Assembly: GCA_024644505.1 (NCBI GenBank)
Contig: JAHEHQ010000156.1
Coordinates: 1 to 6,354 of the forward strand
Source: Gammaproteobacteria bacterium
Lineage (GTDB): Bacteria > Pseudomonadota > Gammaproteobacteria > Chromatiales > Chromatiaceae
Direction: 5' to 3'
DNA length: 6,354 nucleotides
The notes under the pieces were generated by a model. That model searched no databases, was not told the DNA's origin, and was given only the letters and a program-made list of their open reading frames with translations. A program made the position numbers and the translations under genes. The first letter of the stretch is position 1, and each line of letters begins with the position of its first letter. This document shows, in pieces, positions 1 through 5,653 of this stretch.

Positions 1-852
1 CATTACCGGCCGCGCACCCTGATTCTCAATAATCTGGAATATGACCATGCGGATATCTTCGACGATCTGGGCATGATCCAGCGTCAGTTTCATCACCTGG
101 TGAGAACGGTTCCCGGCAGCGGCCTCATTGTGGTCCCGGCGTTGGATCAGCCGCTGGAACAGGTGCTGGAGATGGGCTGCTGGACAACCCTGGAGCGTTT
201 TTCCGCGGACAGCCCCGGCGCCCACTGGCGGGCCGAAAATGCGTCCCCCGACGGGCGAGGCTTCGACGTCGCTTATCAGGATACCAACTTCGGCAGTGTG
301 CATTGGGAATTGTCGGGGACCCACAACCTGAACAATGCCCTCGCGGCGGTGGCGGCCGCACGGCATGCCGGGGTGCCTCCCAAGGCCGCCGTTGAGGCCC
401 TCTCCGGGTTTCGTAACGCAAAACGGCGTATGGAGCTGATAGGTGAGGTGGGGGGGGTCCGGGTTTTCGATGACTTTGCCCATCATCCCACGGCCATCGA
501 GACCACGCTGCAGGGCCTGCGCGCCCAGGTTCCGGAATCGCGCATCATCGCCATCCTGGAGCCGAGATCCAATACCATGCGCATGGGTGTTCACGGAGAG
601 CGGTTGCCGGCCTCCCTGAAGACAGCCGACCGGGTGCTGATCTTTTCCCCCCCCGGTCTGGAATGGAATGCCCGGGAAGAGTTCGTGTTGCTCGGAGAGA
701 AACTGGTGGTCTGTGAGGCTGTCGAAGAGATCGTGCAACGGGTCGTCGATACCGTGCAAGCGGGAGATCAGGTGTTGATCATGAGCAACGGTGGGTTTGG
801 CGGGATACATCAACGCCTGCTGGATGCCCTGGAAAACCGGTATCAACCATGA
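1..852 (+). CDS. mpl: UDP-N-acetylmuramate:L-alanyl-gamma-D-glutamyl-meso-diaminopimelate ligase, C-terminal part
   Basis: Partial gene: the reading frame is open from base 1, and 283 residues plus the TGA stop are visible. Known Mpl proteins have about 450 residues, so roughly the first third lies outside the window. Mpl is a cytoplasmic ATP-dependent ligase of the Mur family that attaches recycled L-Ala-gamma-D-Glu-meso-DAP to UDP-MurNAc, feeding old peptidoglycan back into synthesis. Visible signatures are the NNLEYDHADIFDDL stretch (visible residues 10-23), the Mur-ligase HNLNNALAA motif (from codon 322), FDDFAHHPTAIE (from codon 466) and EPRSNTMRMGVH near base 560. The last two are typical of the Mur-ligase C-terminal domain, and the NNLEYDHAD and AHHP forms point to Mpl rather than MurC. 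The stop overlaps the ubiX start (ATGA), suggesting coupled translation. Two 8-base homopolymers (G at 450-457, C at 647-654) lie in frame without breaking the gene. Confidence 0.95.
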   Translation, partial: HYRPRTLILNNLEYDHADIFDDLGMIQRQFHHLVRTVPGSGLIVVPALDQPLEQVLEMGCWTTLERFSADSPGAHWRAENASPDGRGFDVAYQDTNFGSVHWELSGTHNLNNALAAVAAARHAGVPPKAAVEALSGFRNAKRRMELIGEVGGVRVFDDFAHHPTAIETTLQGLRAQVPESRIIAILEPRSNTMRMGVHGERLPASLKTADRVLIFSPPGLEWNAREEFVLLGEKLVVCEAVEEIVQRVVDTVQAGDQVLIMSNGGFGGIHQRLLDALENRYQP

Positions 853-1484
853 TCGGCAACACCAAACCCATCGCCCTGGCCATTACCGGCGCCTCCGGCA
901 GCCCCTATGGTTTCAGGCTGCTCGAGTGCCTGTTGGAGGCGGGGCGGCAGGTATATCTGATGGTGTCGCGTGCCGGACAGGTGGTGGCCCGCATCGAATC
1001 CGATATGTCCCTGCCGGCGCAGCCCTCCGCGCTGGAGTCCATGCTGAGTGAACGCTACGGTGCCCAGAACAGACAGCTGCGGGTGTTCGGCCGGGATCAG
1101 TGGACCGCTCCGGTCGCCAGTGGCTCGAACGCACCGGAAGCCATGGTGGTTTGTCCGTGCTCGACGGGTACCCTGTCAGCCATCGCGGCCGGTGCCAGCG
1201 ACAACCTGATCGAAAGGGCGGCGGACGTTGCCCTCAAGGAGCAGCGCAAGTTGATCCTGGTGGTCAGGGAGATGCCCCTGTCGCCGATTCACCTGGAGAA
1301 TATGCTCAAGCTCTCCCGATTGGGCGTTCTCGTCATGCCCGCATGCCCCGGTTTCTATCATCGGCCGAAACAGGTGGAGGAGCTGGTGGATTTCGTCGTT
1401 GCCCGGGTTCTGGACCATCTCTCGGTGGAACACCGGCTGGTGGGCCGATGGGGTGAGCGGCATGGGGACCTGCCCCTGCCCTGA
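849..1484 (+). CDS. ubiX: Flavin prenyltransferase UbiX
   Basis: UbiX joins a dimethylallyl group to reduced FMN, making the prenylated flavin cofactor used by the UbiD decarboxylase in ubiquinone synthesis. At 211 residues it has the usual family length. It shows the N-terminal flavin-binding loop ITGASGSPYG (residues 12-21), VCPCSTGTLSAIAAGASDNL (101-120) with the conserved CSTG and S/DNL elements, and the C-terminal block LVVREMPLSPIHLENMLKLS (137-156) followed by MPACPGFYHRP (163-173). From memory of the Pseudomonas enzyme, the expected catalytic or phosphate-binding residues are present here as R123, K130, R140, E141, Y170 and R186, all shifted by one. The start ATG at 849 overlaps the mpl stop by 4 bp. 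No strong Shine-Dalgarno sequence precedes it (only TGGAAAA further upstream), so translational coupling to mpl is likely. The partner gene ubiD is not in the window. Aromatic-acid decarboxylase subunits of the same fold are the alternative, but are less likely next to mpl. Confidence 0.95.
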   Translation: MIGNTKPIALAITGASGSPYGFRLLECLLEAGRQVYLMVSRAGQVVARIESDMSLPAQPSALESMLSERYGAQNRQLRVFGRDQWTAPVASGSNAPEAMVVCPCSTGTLSAIAAGASDNLIERAADVALKEQRKLILVVREMPLSPIHLENMLKLSRLGVLVMPACPGFYHRPKQVEELVDFVVARVLDHLSVEHRLVGRWGERHGDLPLP

Positions 1485-1493
1485 TTGTCAGGG
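1479..1493. repeat. Perfect dyad covering both convergent stop codons
   Basis: The sequence CCCTGA-TTG-TCAGGG is a perfect 6-bp stem with a 3-base loop. It can be extended by one G-U pair in the plus-strand RNA (1478/1494). Its left arm contains the ubiX stop TGA, and its right arm is the reverse complement of the stop of the minus-strand gene. The 3-bp loop is the whole intergenic gap. A second imperfect hairpin follows at 1501-1520 (8 bp with one G-G mismatch, loop TGAA), inside the last codons of the minus-strand gene. No T-run follows on either strand, so this is not a standard intrinsic terminator. It may stabilise 3' ends or slow polymerase between the convergent genes; that role is inferred. 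Confidence 0.5.
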
Positions 1494-3500
1494 TCCGGCG
1501 GCCCGGGATGAATCCGGGGCATCTGACGCGAGTAACAAAACCCTGCCGTCGGTCGTGACCCGATGGGATTCGAAAGATTCTGTGTCCCGGACCAGCTCCT
1601 GAAAGGCCGTCTCGAACTGGTGAGAGGTTGCGGCAAAGGTGATCATTTTCAGCAGTTGCACCTGTCGCTGCTGCGAAACCTGACCTATCCAGAGCGGTTC
1701 GCCGCCGGGGGTGAGCAGGATGTTGGCCGGCCAGAGTCGCAGTACAAGCCGCTGTCCGTCGGGTAGCGGTTTTTCCAGGGTCACTGTCTCATGCTGGCCG
1801 TCGTGCACCTGGGGCAGCACCGGCAGTTGTTGCAGCTCTAGCCGGGGCGAGAGCAGTTTCAGCAGATTTGCCGCCTCCAGCATGGGTGCGGGCCGCCAGC
1901 CTTTCTGTTCCATCAACGTCTGAAACAGGTCCAGTGGCCCGGCGTACTGGAGGTTCAGGGGGTGATCCTTGATGCCCCGGCTGTCAAACCGTTTTCGGGG
2001 CAGGGTTTTCCAGCCTGTTTCAATCCATTGGGATGCAGGTATCCGGCTGTCCGGCCTGGATACGGCGTAGCGTTTCAGGTCGACGTCCCTGTAAAGGCCG
2101 TCCTGCACAACCATAGCGCCCGAGACCAGCACAAGGGCGGTCAGCGATAGGCTGCGCCAGTGGGTTTCCACCTGGGTGTGACGGTGGTAGGCGATGCTCA
2201 GGGTTGTAATCCAGACCAGGCCTAGGGTGATACTGCCCAGGATATCCGAAAGCCAGTGTACGCCAAGATACAGACGTGAAAGGGCGACCGCGGCAATAAT
2301 GCTGCCTGCCAGGCTGTAGGGGGCCCAGCGCCAGCGCAACGGCATGGCCCGTGCGATAATTACCGCGAGGAAACCGTAGAGCAGCACCGATAGCAGGGTG
2401 TGGCCGCTGGGAAATGAATAGGACTGGGGCTGCAGGGCGACAACCTCCGGGCGGGGTATCTTCAACAACCATTTCAGGAAAGCGGAACCTACCAGATAGA
2501 AGGCCACCGCGGAGAGCCAGTACAAAGCGGTGCGCCGATGCCCGCGCCACAACAGATACATCAGGATGCCCACGATGAGTACGAGGGCAACCCGGATATC
2601 GGCAAGCCAGGTCACCGAGATCATGAAACCATCCGCCCAGGGGGTTCGCAGGCTCTGTAATCCCTGCAGCACCGTGTTATCCAGATCAGCCAGGCCGGTG
2701 CCTCCCAGCACCCCTCCCAGTATCAGGGCAAACAGACCCGTTGCCAGTATCAACAGGCTGGCGAGTATGGACAGCCCTTTGGCCTCGGGATGGTTCGGGT
2801 CAGACAGGGCGGCCGTGACCTCGTCGCCCCAGGGATGCAGACGGCTCCAGCTGAATGCCGCCTGCACCATCGCGGTGGCATGGGGCTGAATCAGCAGAAA
2901 TACCCTGCGCACCAGCCATGCAGCCACCCAGATGGTGACAGCAATCAGCAAGATCAGGATCACCAGCCGGAACGCAACCTCGGAGGCCAGTTCCAGCGAA
3001 GCACCGAATACGATCCCGGGCAACAGATAGGCGGGCGCCCAGGCCAGGGCCGATAGCACATTTGCCACCAGGAAACGCCAGGTGGACATGCGCATCATAC
3101 CCGCCACCAGGGGGATTACCGCCCGAACCGGCCCGAAAAAACGGCCGAAGGCGACACTCTTGCCACCGTATTTCTCGAAGAAGGCCACGCCCCGCGCCAG
3201 GGTGTCCGGATAGCGTTTAAAGGGCCAGATGCCGATGAGTCGATCCTGGAAATGCCGGCCCAGCCAGAAACTCAGTCCGTCCCCGACCACGGCACCCGCC
3301 ACGGCCCAGGTCATGGCCGACCAGAATTCGATGGAACCCGCCGCTATCAGTGCGCCGATACCGAACATGATGACGACGCCCGGAACGATCAACCCGACGA
3401 TGGCCAGAGACTCGGCCATGGCTACCAGGAATATAATGGTACCGGACCAGTAGGGGTGGAGGGCCACCCATTCGAGGAGATACTGGAAGAATTCAGTCAT
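1488..3500 (-). CDS. DedA - PAP2 phosphatase - LssY-type C-terminal domain fusion, polytopic membrane protein
   Basis: A 670-residue inner-membrane protein with three parts (residue numbers count from the GTG at 3503; subtract one for the ATG start). First, a DedA/SNARE-associated domain, about 15-200, with E31, GDGLSFWLGR (74-83) and the signature GRFFGPVRAVIPLVAG (120-135). Second, a PAP2 acid phosphatase domain, about 245-440, with all three catalytic motifs: K344-x6-R351-P352, PSGH 365-368, and S409-R410-x5-H416-x3-D420. After a last hydrophobic segment (452-468) comes a soluble region (470-671) resembling the LssY C-terminal domain, probably periplasmic. About eleven hydrophobic stretches are seen. 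DedA proteins are linked to undecaprenyl-phosphate transport and proton-dependent envelope homeostasis, and PAP2 enzymes dephosphorylate lipid pyrophosphates, so a lipid-carrier role is inferred. The exact substrate is unknown. The acidic residue often following PG in DedA proteins (PGD/PGE) is V43 here, possibly a subfamily trait. The gene converges on ubiX and follows hemL after a 222-bp gap, so it may have its own promoter. Confidence 0.92.
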   Translation of the reverse strand: MTEFFQYLLEWVALHPYWSGTIIFLVAMAESLAIVGLIVPGVVIMFGIGALIAAGSIEFWSAMTWAVAGAVVGDGLSFWLGRHFQDRLIGIWPFKRYPDTLARGVAFFEKYGGKSVAFGRFFGPVRAVIPLVAGMMRMSTWRFLVANVLSALAWAPAYLLPGIVFGASLELASEVAFRLVILILLIAVTIWVAAWLVRRVFLLIQPHATAMVQAAFSWSRLHPWGDEVTAALSDPNHPEAKGLSILASLLILATGLFALILGGVLGGTGLADLDNTVLQGLQSLRTPWADGFMISVTWLADIRVALVLIVGILMYLLWRGHRRTALYWLSAVAFYLVGSAFLKWLLKIPRPEVVALQPQSYSFPSGHTLLSVLLYGFLAVIIARAMPLRWRWAPYSLAGSIIAAVALSRLYLGVHWLSDILGSITLGLVWITTLSIAYHRHTQVETHWRSLSLTALVLVSGAMVVQDGLYRDVDLKRYAVSRPDSRIPASQWIETGWKTLPRKRFDSRGIKDHPLNLQYAGPLDLFQTLMEQKGWRPAPMLEAANLLKLLSPRLELQQLPVLPQVHDGQHETVTLEKPLPDGQRLVLRLWPANILLTPGGEPLWIGQVSQQRQVQLLKMITFAATSHQFETAFQELVRDTESFESHRVTTDGRVLLLASDAPDSSRAAGP

Positions 3501-3505
3501 CACTA

Positions 3506-3512
3506 TCCTTCC
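3506..3512 (-). promoter_or_regulatory. Ribosome binding site deciding the start of the DedA-PAP2 gene
   Basis: On the minus strand the sequence reads GGAAGGA-TAGTG-ATG. The purine-rich GGAAGGA sits 5 bases before the ATG at 3500-3498, which is close to ideal. The in-frame GTG at 3503-3501 would leave only 2 bases. The ATG is therefore the better start, although gene callers may extend the gene by one codon to the GTG. Confidence 0.6.
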
Positions 3513-3549
3513 AATACTTCCCTTGCCCTTACCTGCGTCGATTTCACGC

Positions 3550-3597
3550 CGTAGGGCCGAATTTATTCGGCCAAGTGCGAAACAATTCGCACCAACG
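3550..3597. repeat. Doublet of adjacent hairpins, REP/BIME-like repeat
   Basis: Two perfect hairpins, each with a 7-bp stem and a 4-base loop, stand 2 bases apart: GGCCGAA-TTTA-TTCGGCC (3555-3572) and GTGCGAA-ACAA-TTCGCAC (3575-3592). Both share the inner CGAA/TTCG arms. The whole block is itself an imperfect inverted repeat: CGTAGGGCCGAA at the left end and the reverse complement of the right end, CGTTGGTGCGAA, agree at 9 of 12 positions. This two-palindrome layout is typical of dispersed REP/BIME-type extragenic repeats mobilised by RAYT transposases, and similar GTGCGAAT/ATTCGCAC palindromes are familiar to me from other gammaproteobacteria. No transposase is present in the window. It lies in the leader region of the DedA-PAP2 gene, so it could also fold in that transcript. 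Confidence 0.65.
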
Positions 3598-3645
3598 TTC
3601 CCGGGGAGTCAGCGGATTTCGGGAGCAAACCGACCATCCCCTTTC

Positions 3646-3673
3646 CGTCATCCCGGTGAATGCCGGGATGACG
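3646..3673. repeat. 28-bp palindromic extragenic repeat
   Basis: CGTCATCCCGG and CCGGGATGACG form a perfect 11-bp stem around the 6-base loop TGAATG. The sequence closely resembles the dispersed CGTCATCCCGG/CCGGGATGACG palindromes common between genes in many proteobacteria. It lies between hemL and the DedA-PAP2 gene. In minus-strand RNA the stem is followed by GAAAGGGG, not a T-run, so it is not a canonical intrinsic terminator. It may still protect the hemL mRNA 3' end or reduce read-through. The imperfect direct repeat TTTCGGGAGCAAAC (3617-3630) and TTTCGGGCAAAC (3677-3688) flanks it. Confidence 0.65.
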
Positions 3674-3707
3674 TGGTTTCGGGCAAACGTGTGTTTCTGG
3701 ACAGACA

Positions 3708-3728
3708 CTAAATAGCCTGGTTTCAGGC
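3708..3728 (-). terminator. Weak terminator-like hairpin at the end of hemL
   Basis: On the minus strand GCCTG-AAAC-CAGGC (3728-3715) forms a 5-bp stem with a 4-base loop that begins within the last hemL codons and includes the stop TGA. It is followed by TATTTAG, a short, impure T-rich stretch. Stem length and T content are marginal, so termination here would be partial at best. It is the best terminator candidate I see for the thiD-thiE-hemL run. Confidence 0.25.
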
Positions 3729-5006
3729 AATCTCCCCAAACGCCTCGCCTGCCGCCCGGATGGTGGCCTCGATCTCCCTGTCTGAATGGCTGGCCGAGAC
3801 AAACCCCGCTTCGAACGCCGAAGGCGCCAGGTAAACACCGCGCCTCAGCATGGCATGGAAAAAGGCCTTGAAGCGGTCCTGGTTGCAGGCGGTTGCCTGG
3901 GAGAAATTCGTCACTTCAGCAGTATTGGTGAAGAAGAGGCCGAACATGCCCCCCACCCGGTTGGATGCCAGGGGTATGTTGGCATTGGCGGCCTGCTTCA
4001 TGATGCCATCCACCAGCCCGGCCGTCTTTTTACCGAGACGCTCAAAAAAGCCGGGCTCGCTTATGAGTTCAAGGGTGGTCAGCCCGGCTGTCATGGCCAC
4101 GGGATTGCCGGAGAGGGTGCCGGCCTGGTAGACAGGCCCCAGCGGTGCGATCTTTTCCATGATTTCCCCTTTGCCGCCGAATGCCCCCACGGGCATGCCG
4201 CCACCGATCACCTTGCCCAGCGTGGTGAGATCCGGTCTGATGCCGTAAAGACCTTGGGCGCCCCCGAGTGCGACCCGAAAGCCGGTCATGACCTCATCGA
4301 AGATCAGCAGGGATCCGTGCTGGTCGCAGACCTCTCTCAGGGTTTCGAGAAATCCCGGAAGGGGAGGTATGCAGTTCATGTTTCCCGCCACCGGTTCGAC
4401 GATGATGCAGGCAATCAGCTCCCCCATCTTCGCAAAGGTCTGTCTGACCTGGTCGGAATCGTTGAAGTTCAGGGTTATCGTGTGTTCCGCCAGGGAGGCG
4501 GGAACGCCCGGCGAGCTGGGTTCACCCAGGGTCAGTGCCCCCGAGCCCGCCTTCACCAGGAGTGAATCGGAATGGCCGTGGTAGCAGCCTTCAAATTTCA
4601 CGATCCGGTCCCTGCCGGTAAAGCCGCGGGCAAGCCTGATGGCGCTCATTGTGGCCTCGGTGCCGGAACTGACCATACGAACCTGGTCCATGGACGGAAC
4701 CAGCTCACAGACCTTGTCCGCCATTGCCGTTTCGAGTTCCGTGGGCGCCCCGAAAGAAAGGCCCTTTCCGATCACCTCGCCCACAGCCCGGATGACCTCG
4801 GGATGGGCATGGCCCAGGATCATGGGGCCCCAGGAACCTACATAGTCGATATATTGATTGCCATCCGGGTCGAAGATGAAGGGGCCGGCCGCCCGTTCGA
4901 CGAAAACCGGCTCACCCCCTACACCTTTAAACGCCCTGACCGGCGAATTCACGCCGCCGGGGATGTGCTTCAAAGCCTGGCCGAATCGTTCCTGGGAGTT
5001 GGTCAT
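3723..5006 (-). CDS. hemL: Glutamate-1-semialdehyde 2,1-aminomutase
   Basis: This cytoplasmic PLP enzyme converts glutamate-1-semialdehyde to 5-aminolevulinate, the tetrapyrrole precursor of the C5 pathway that starts from glutamyl-tRNA. At 427 residues it has the standard full length. Visible signatures are PGGVNSPVRAFKGVGGEP near the N-terminus (16-33), DYVGSWGPMILGHAHPEV (54-71), SSGTEATMSAIRLAR (113-127), GCYHGHSD (140-147), LLIFDEVMTGFR (233-244, with D237 expected to contact the PLP ring nitrogen) and TLGKVIGGGMPVGAFGG (262-278). K265 (codon 4214-4212) is the Schiff-base lysine, the same number as in E. coli. YQAGTLSGNPVAM (293-305) is also typical. The ATG overlaps the thiE stop as ATGA, and GAGG lies 10 bases upstream, within thiE. 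No key residue is missing. Other class-III aminotransferases are excluded by the HemL-specific VNSPVRAF and GAFGG stretches. Confidence 0.97.
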   Translation of the reverse strand: MTNSQERFGQALKHIPGGVNSPVRAFKGVGGEPVFVERAAGPFIFDPDGNQYIDYVGSWGPMILGHAHPEVIRAVGEVIGKGLSFGAPTELETAMADKVCELVPSMDQVRMVSSGTEATMSAIRLARGFTGRDRIVKFEGCYHGHSDSLLVKAGSGALTLGEPSSPGVPASLAEHTITLNFNDSDQVRQTFAKMGELIACIIVEPVAGNMNCIPPLPGFLETLREVCDQHGSLLIFDEVMTGFRVALGGAQGLYGIRPDLTTLGKVIGGGMPVGAFGGKGEIMEKIAPLGPVYQAGTLSGNPVAMTAGLTTLELISEPGFFERLGKKTAGLVDGIMKQAANANIPLASNRVGGMFGLFFTNTAEVTNFSQATACNQDRFKAFFHAMLRRGVYLAPSAFEAGFVSASHSDREIEATIRAAGEAFGEIA

Positions 5007-5653
5007 GGATCGGAAACCTCTGTCTTTTCGAAGAGTTTGTTGAAATCCTGGCAGGCCCGCAGGATATCCGCCTGGCCGAAGATGCCGTGAATGACGGCCA
5101 GCATATCGGCGCCGGCTGCGATCAGTGGGCCGCCATTTTCAGGGGTTATACCCCCGATGGCAACAATGGGCAGCTCCAATGCGGCCCTGGCACGTGCCAG
5201 TAGATCGATGTCAGCCTGGACCGCCAGGGGCTTGATGGACGAGGGAAAGAAACGCCCGAATGCCACATAATCGGTATCCGCCGCCCGTGCCTGGAAAGCC
5301 AGTTCGAGCCGGTTGTAGCAGGACATGCCGATGATTGCCCCGGGCCCGAGCATGCGCCTGGCCTCCCTGGGGTCCGGATCGTCCCTGCCCAGGTGAACTC
5401 CGTCTGCCTGAATGGCTGCGGCCAACGCCACGTCGTCGTTGATGATCAGGGGAACTCCGGCAGTCCGGCACAGCCGCAGCAGTGCGGCGGCCTCTTCGGC
5501 CCTCTGCCGATGGTCCGGATGCTTGTTCCGGTACTGTACCGCCCGGACCCCACCCCGCAGTGCCAGTTCCACCTGTGCAACGATGCCGCCATCCGATGCG
5601 AGTCCTGAGTCGGTAATGGCATAGAGGCCTTTCAATGCCCTCGCCTTGTTCAC
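5003..5653 (-). CDS. thiE: Thiamine-phosphate synthase
   Basis: ThiE couples HMP pyrophosphate with the thiazole phosphate to give thiamine phosphate, releasing pyrophosphate. The 216-residue product is a TIM-barrel of normal length. Visible motifs are GLYAITD (9-15), AVQYRNK (38-44), LIINDD (69-74), ADGVHLGRDD (83-92), IGMSCYN (108-114), DYVAFGRFFPSSIKP (128-142) and PIVAIGGITPENGGPLIAAG (162-181), ending in ADMLAVIHGIFG. Compared with the textbook B. subtilis form, QLREK is QYRNK, the STH motif is SCYN, PTxTK is PSSIK and VSAI is AVIHG. I recall similar variants in gammaproteobacterial ThiE, so they suggest lineage rather than loss of function. The start is GTG (5653-5651), preceded by AGGG with a 7-base spacer. 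It overlaps the thiD stop as GTGA, and its own stop overlaps hemL, so it sits as the coupled middle gene of the run. Confidence 0.94.
   Translation of the reverse strand: MNKARALKGLYAITDSGLASDGGIVAQVELALRGGVRAVQYRNKHPDHRQRAEEAAALLRLCRTAGVPLIINDDVALAAAIQADGVHLGRDDPDPREARRMLGPGAIIGMSCYNRLELAFQARAADTDYVAFGRFFPSSIKPLAVQADIDLLARARAALELPIVAIGGITPENGGPLIAAGADMLAVIHGIFGQADILRACQDFNKLFEKTEVSDP

Noticed and set aside
2020..2550. A 176-codon minus-strand frame inside the DedA-PAP2 gene
   Set aside because: It lies out of frame within the PAP2 coding region, whose catalytic motifs are all in the main frame. The alternative translation is rich in R, P and G without recognisable motifs.
3646..3673. The 11-bp palindrome as an intrinsic terminator
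   Set aside because: The stem is strong, but no T-run follows on either strand, and the sequence fits a dispersed repeat better.
3504..3722. A sigma-70 promoter for the DedA-PAP2 gene
   Set aside because: Candidates such as TTGTTT or TTGGCC boxes with AATAAA or TACGGC lack good -10 matches at 16-18 bp spacing and overlap the hairpin doublet. None was good enough to annotate, though the 222-bp gap leaves room for one.
3563..3838. A possible small minus-strand gene spanning the hemL end and the repeat region
   Set aside because: It starts inside hemL in another frame and runs through both palindromic repeats. I see no ribosome binding site support and no recognisable motif.
3786..4565. A 259-codon open frame on the plus strand opposite hemL
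   Set aside because: It is fully antisense to hemL, whose motifs are intact from end to end. Its translation shows no recognisable domain, and long antisense frames are expected in G+C-rich coding DNA.
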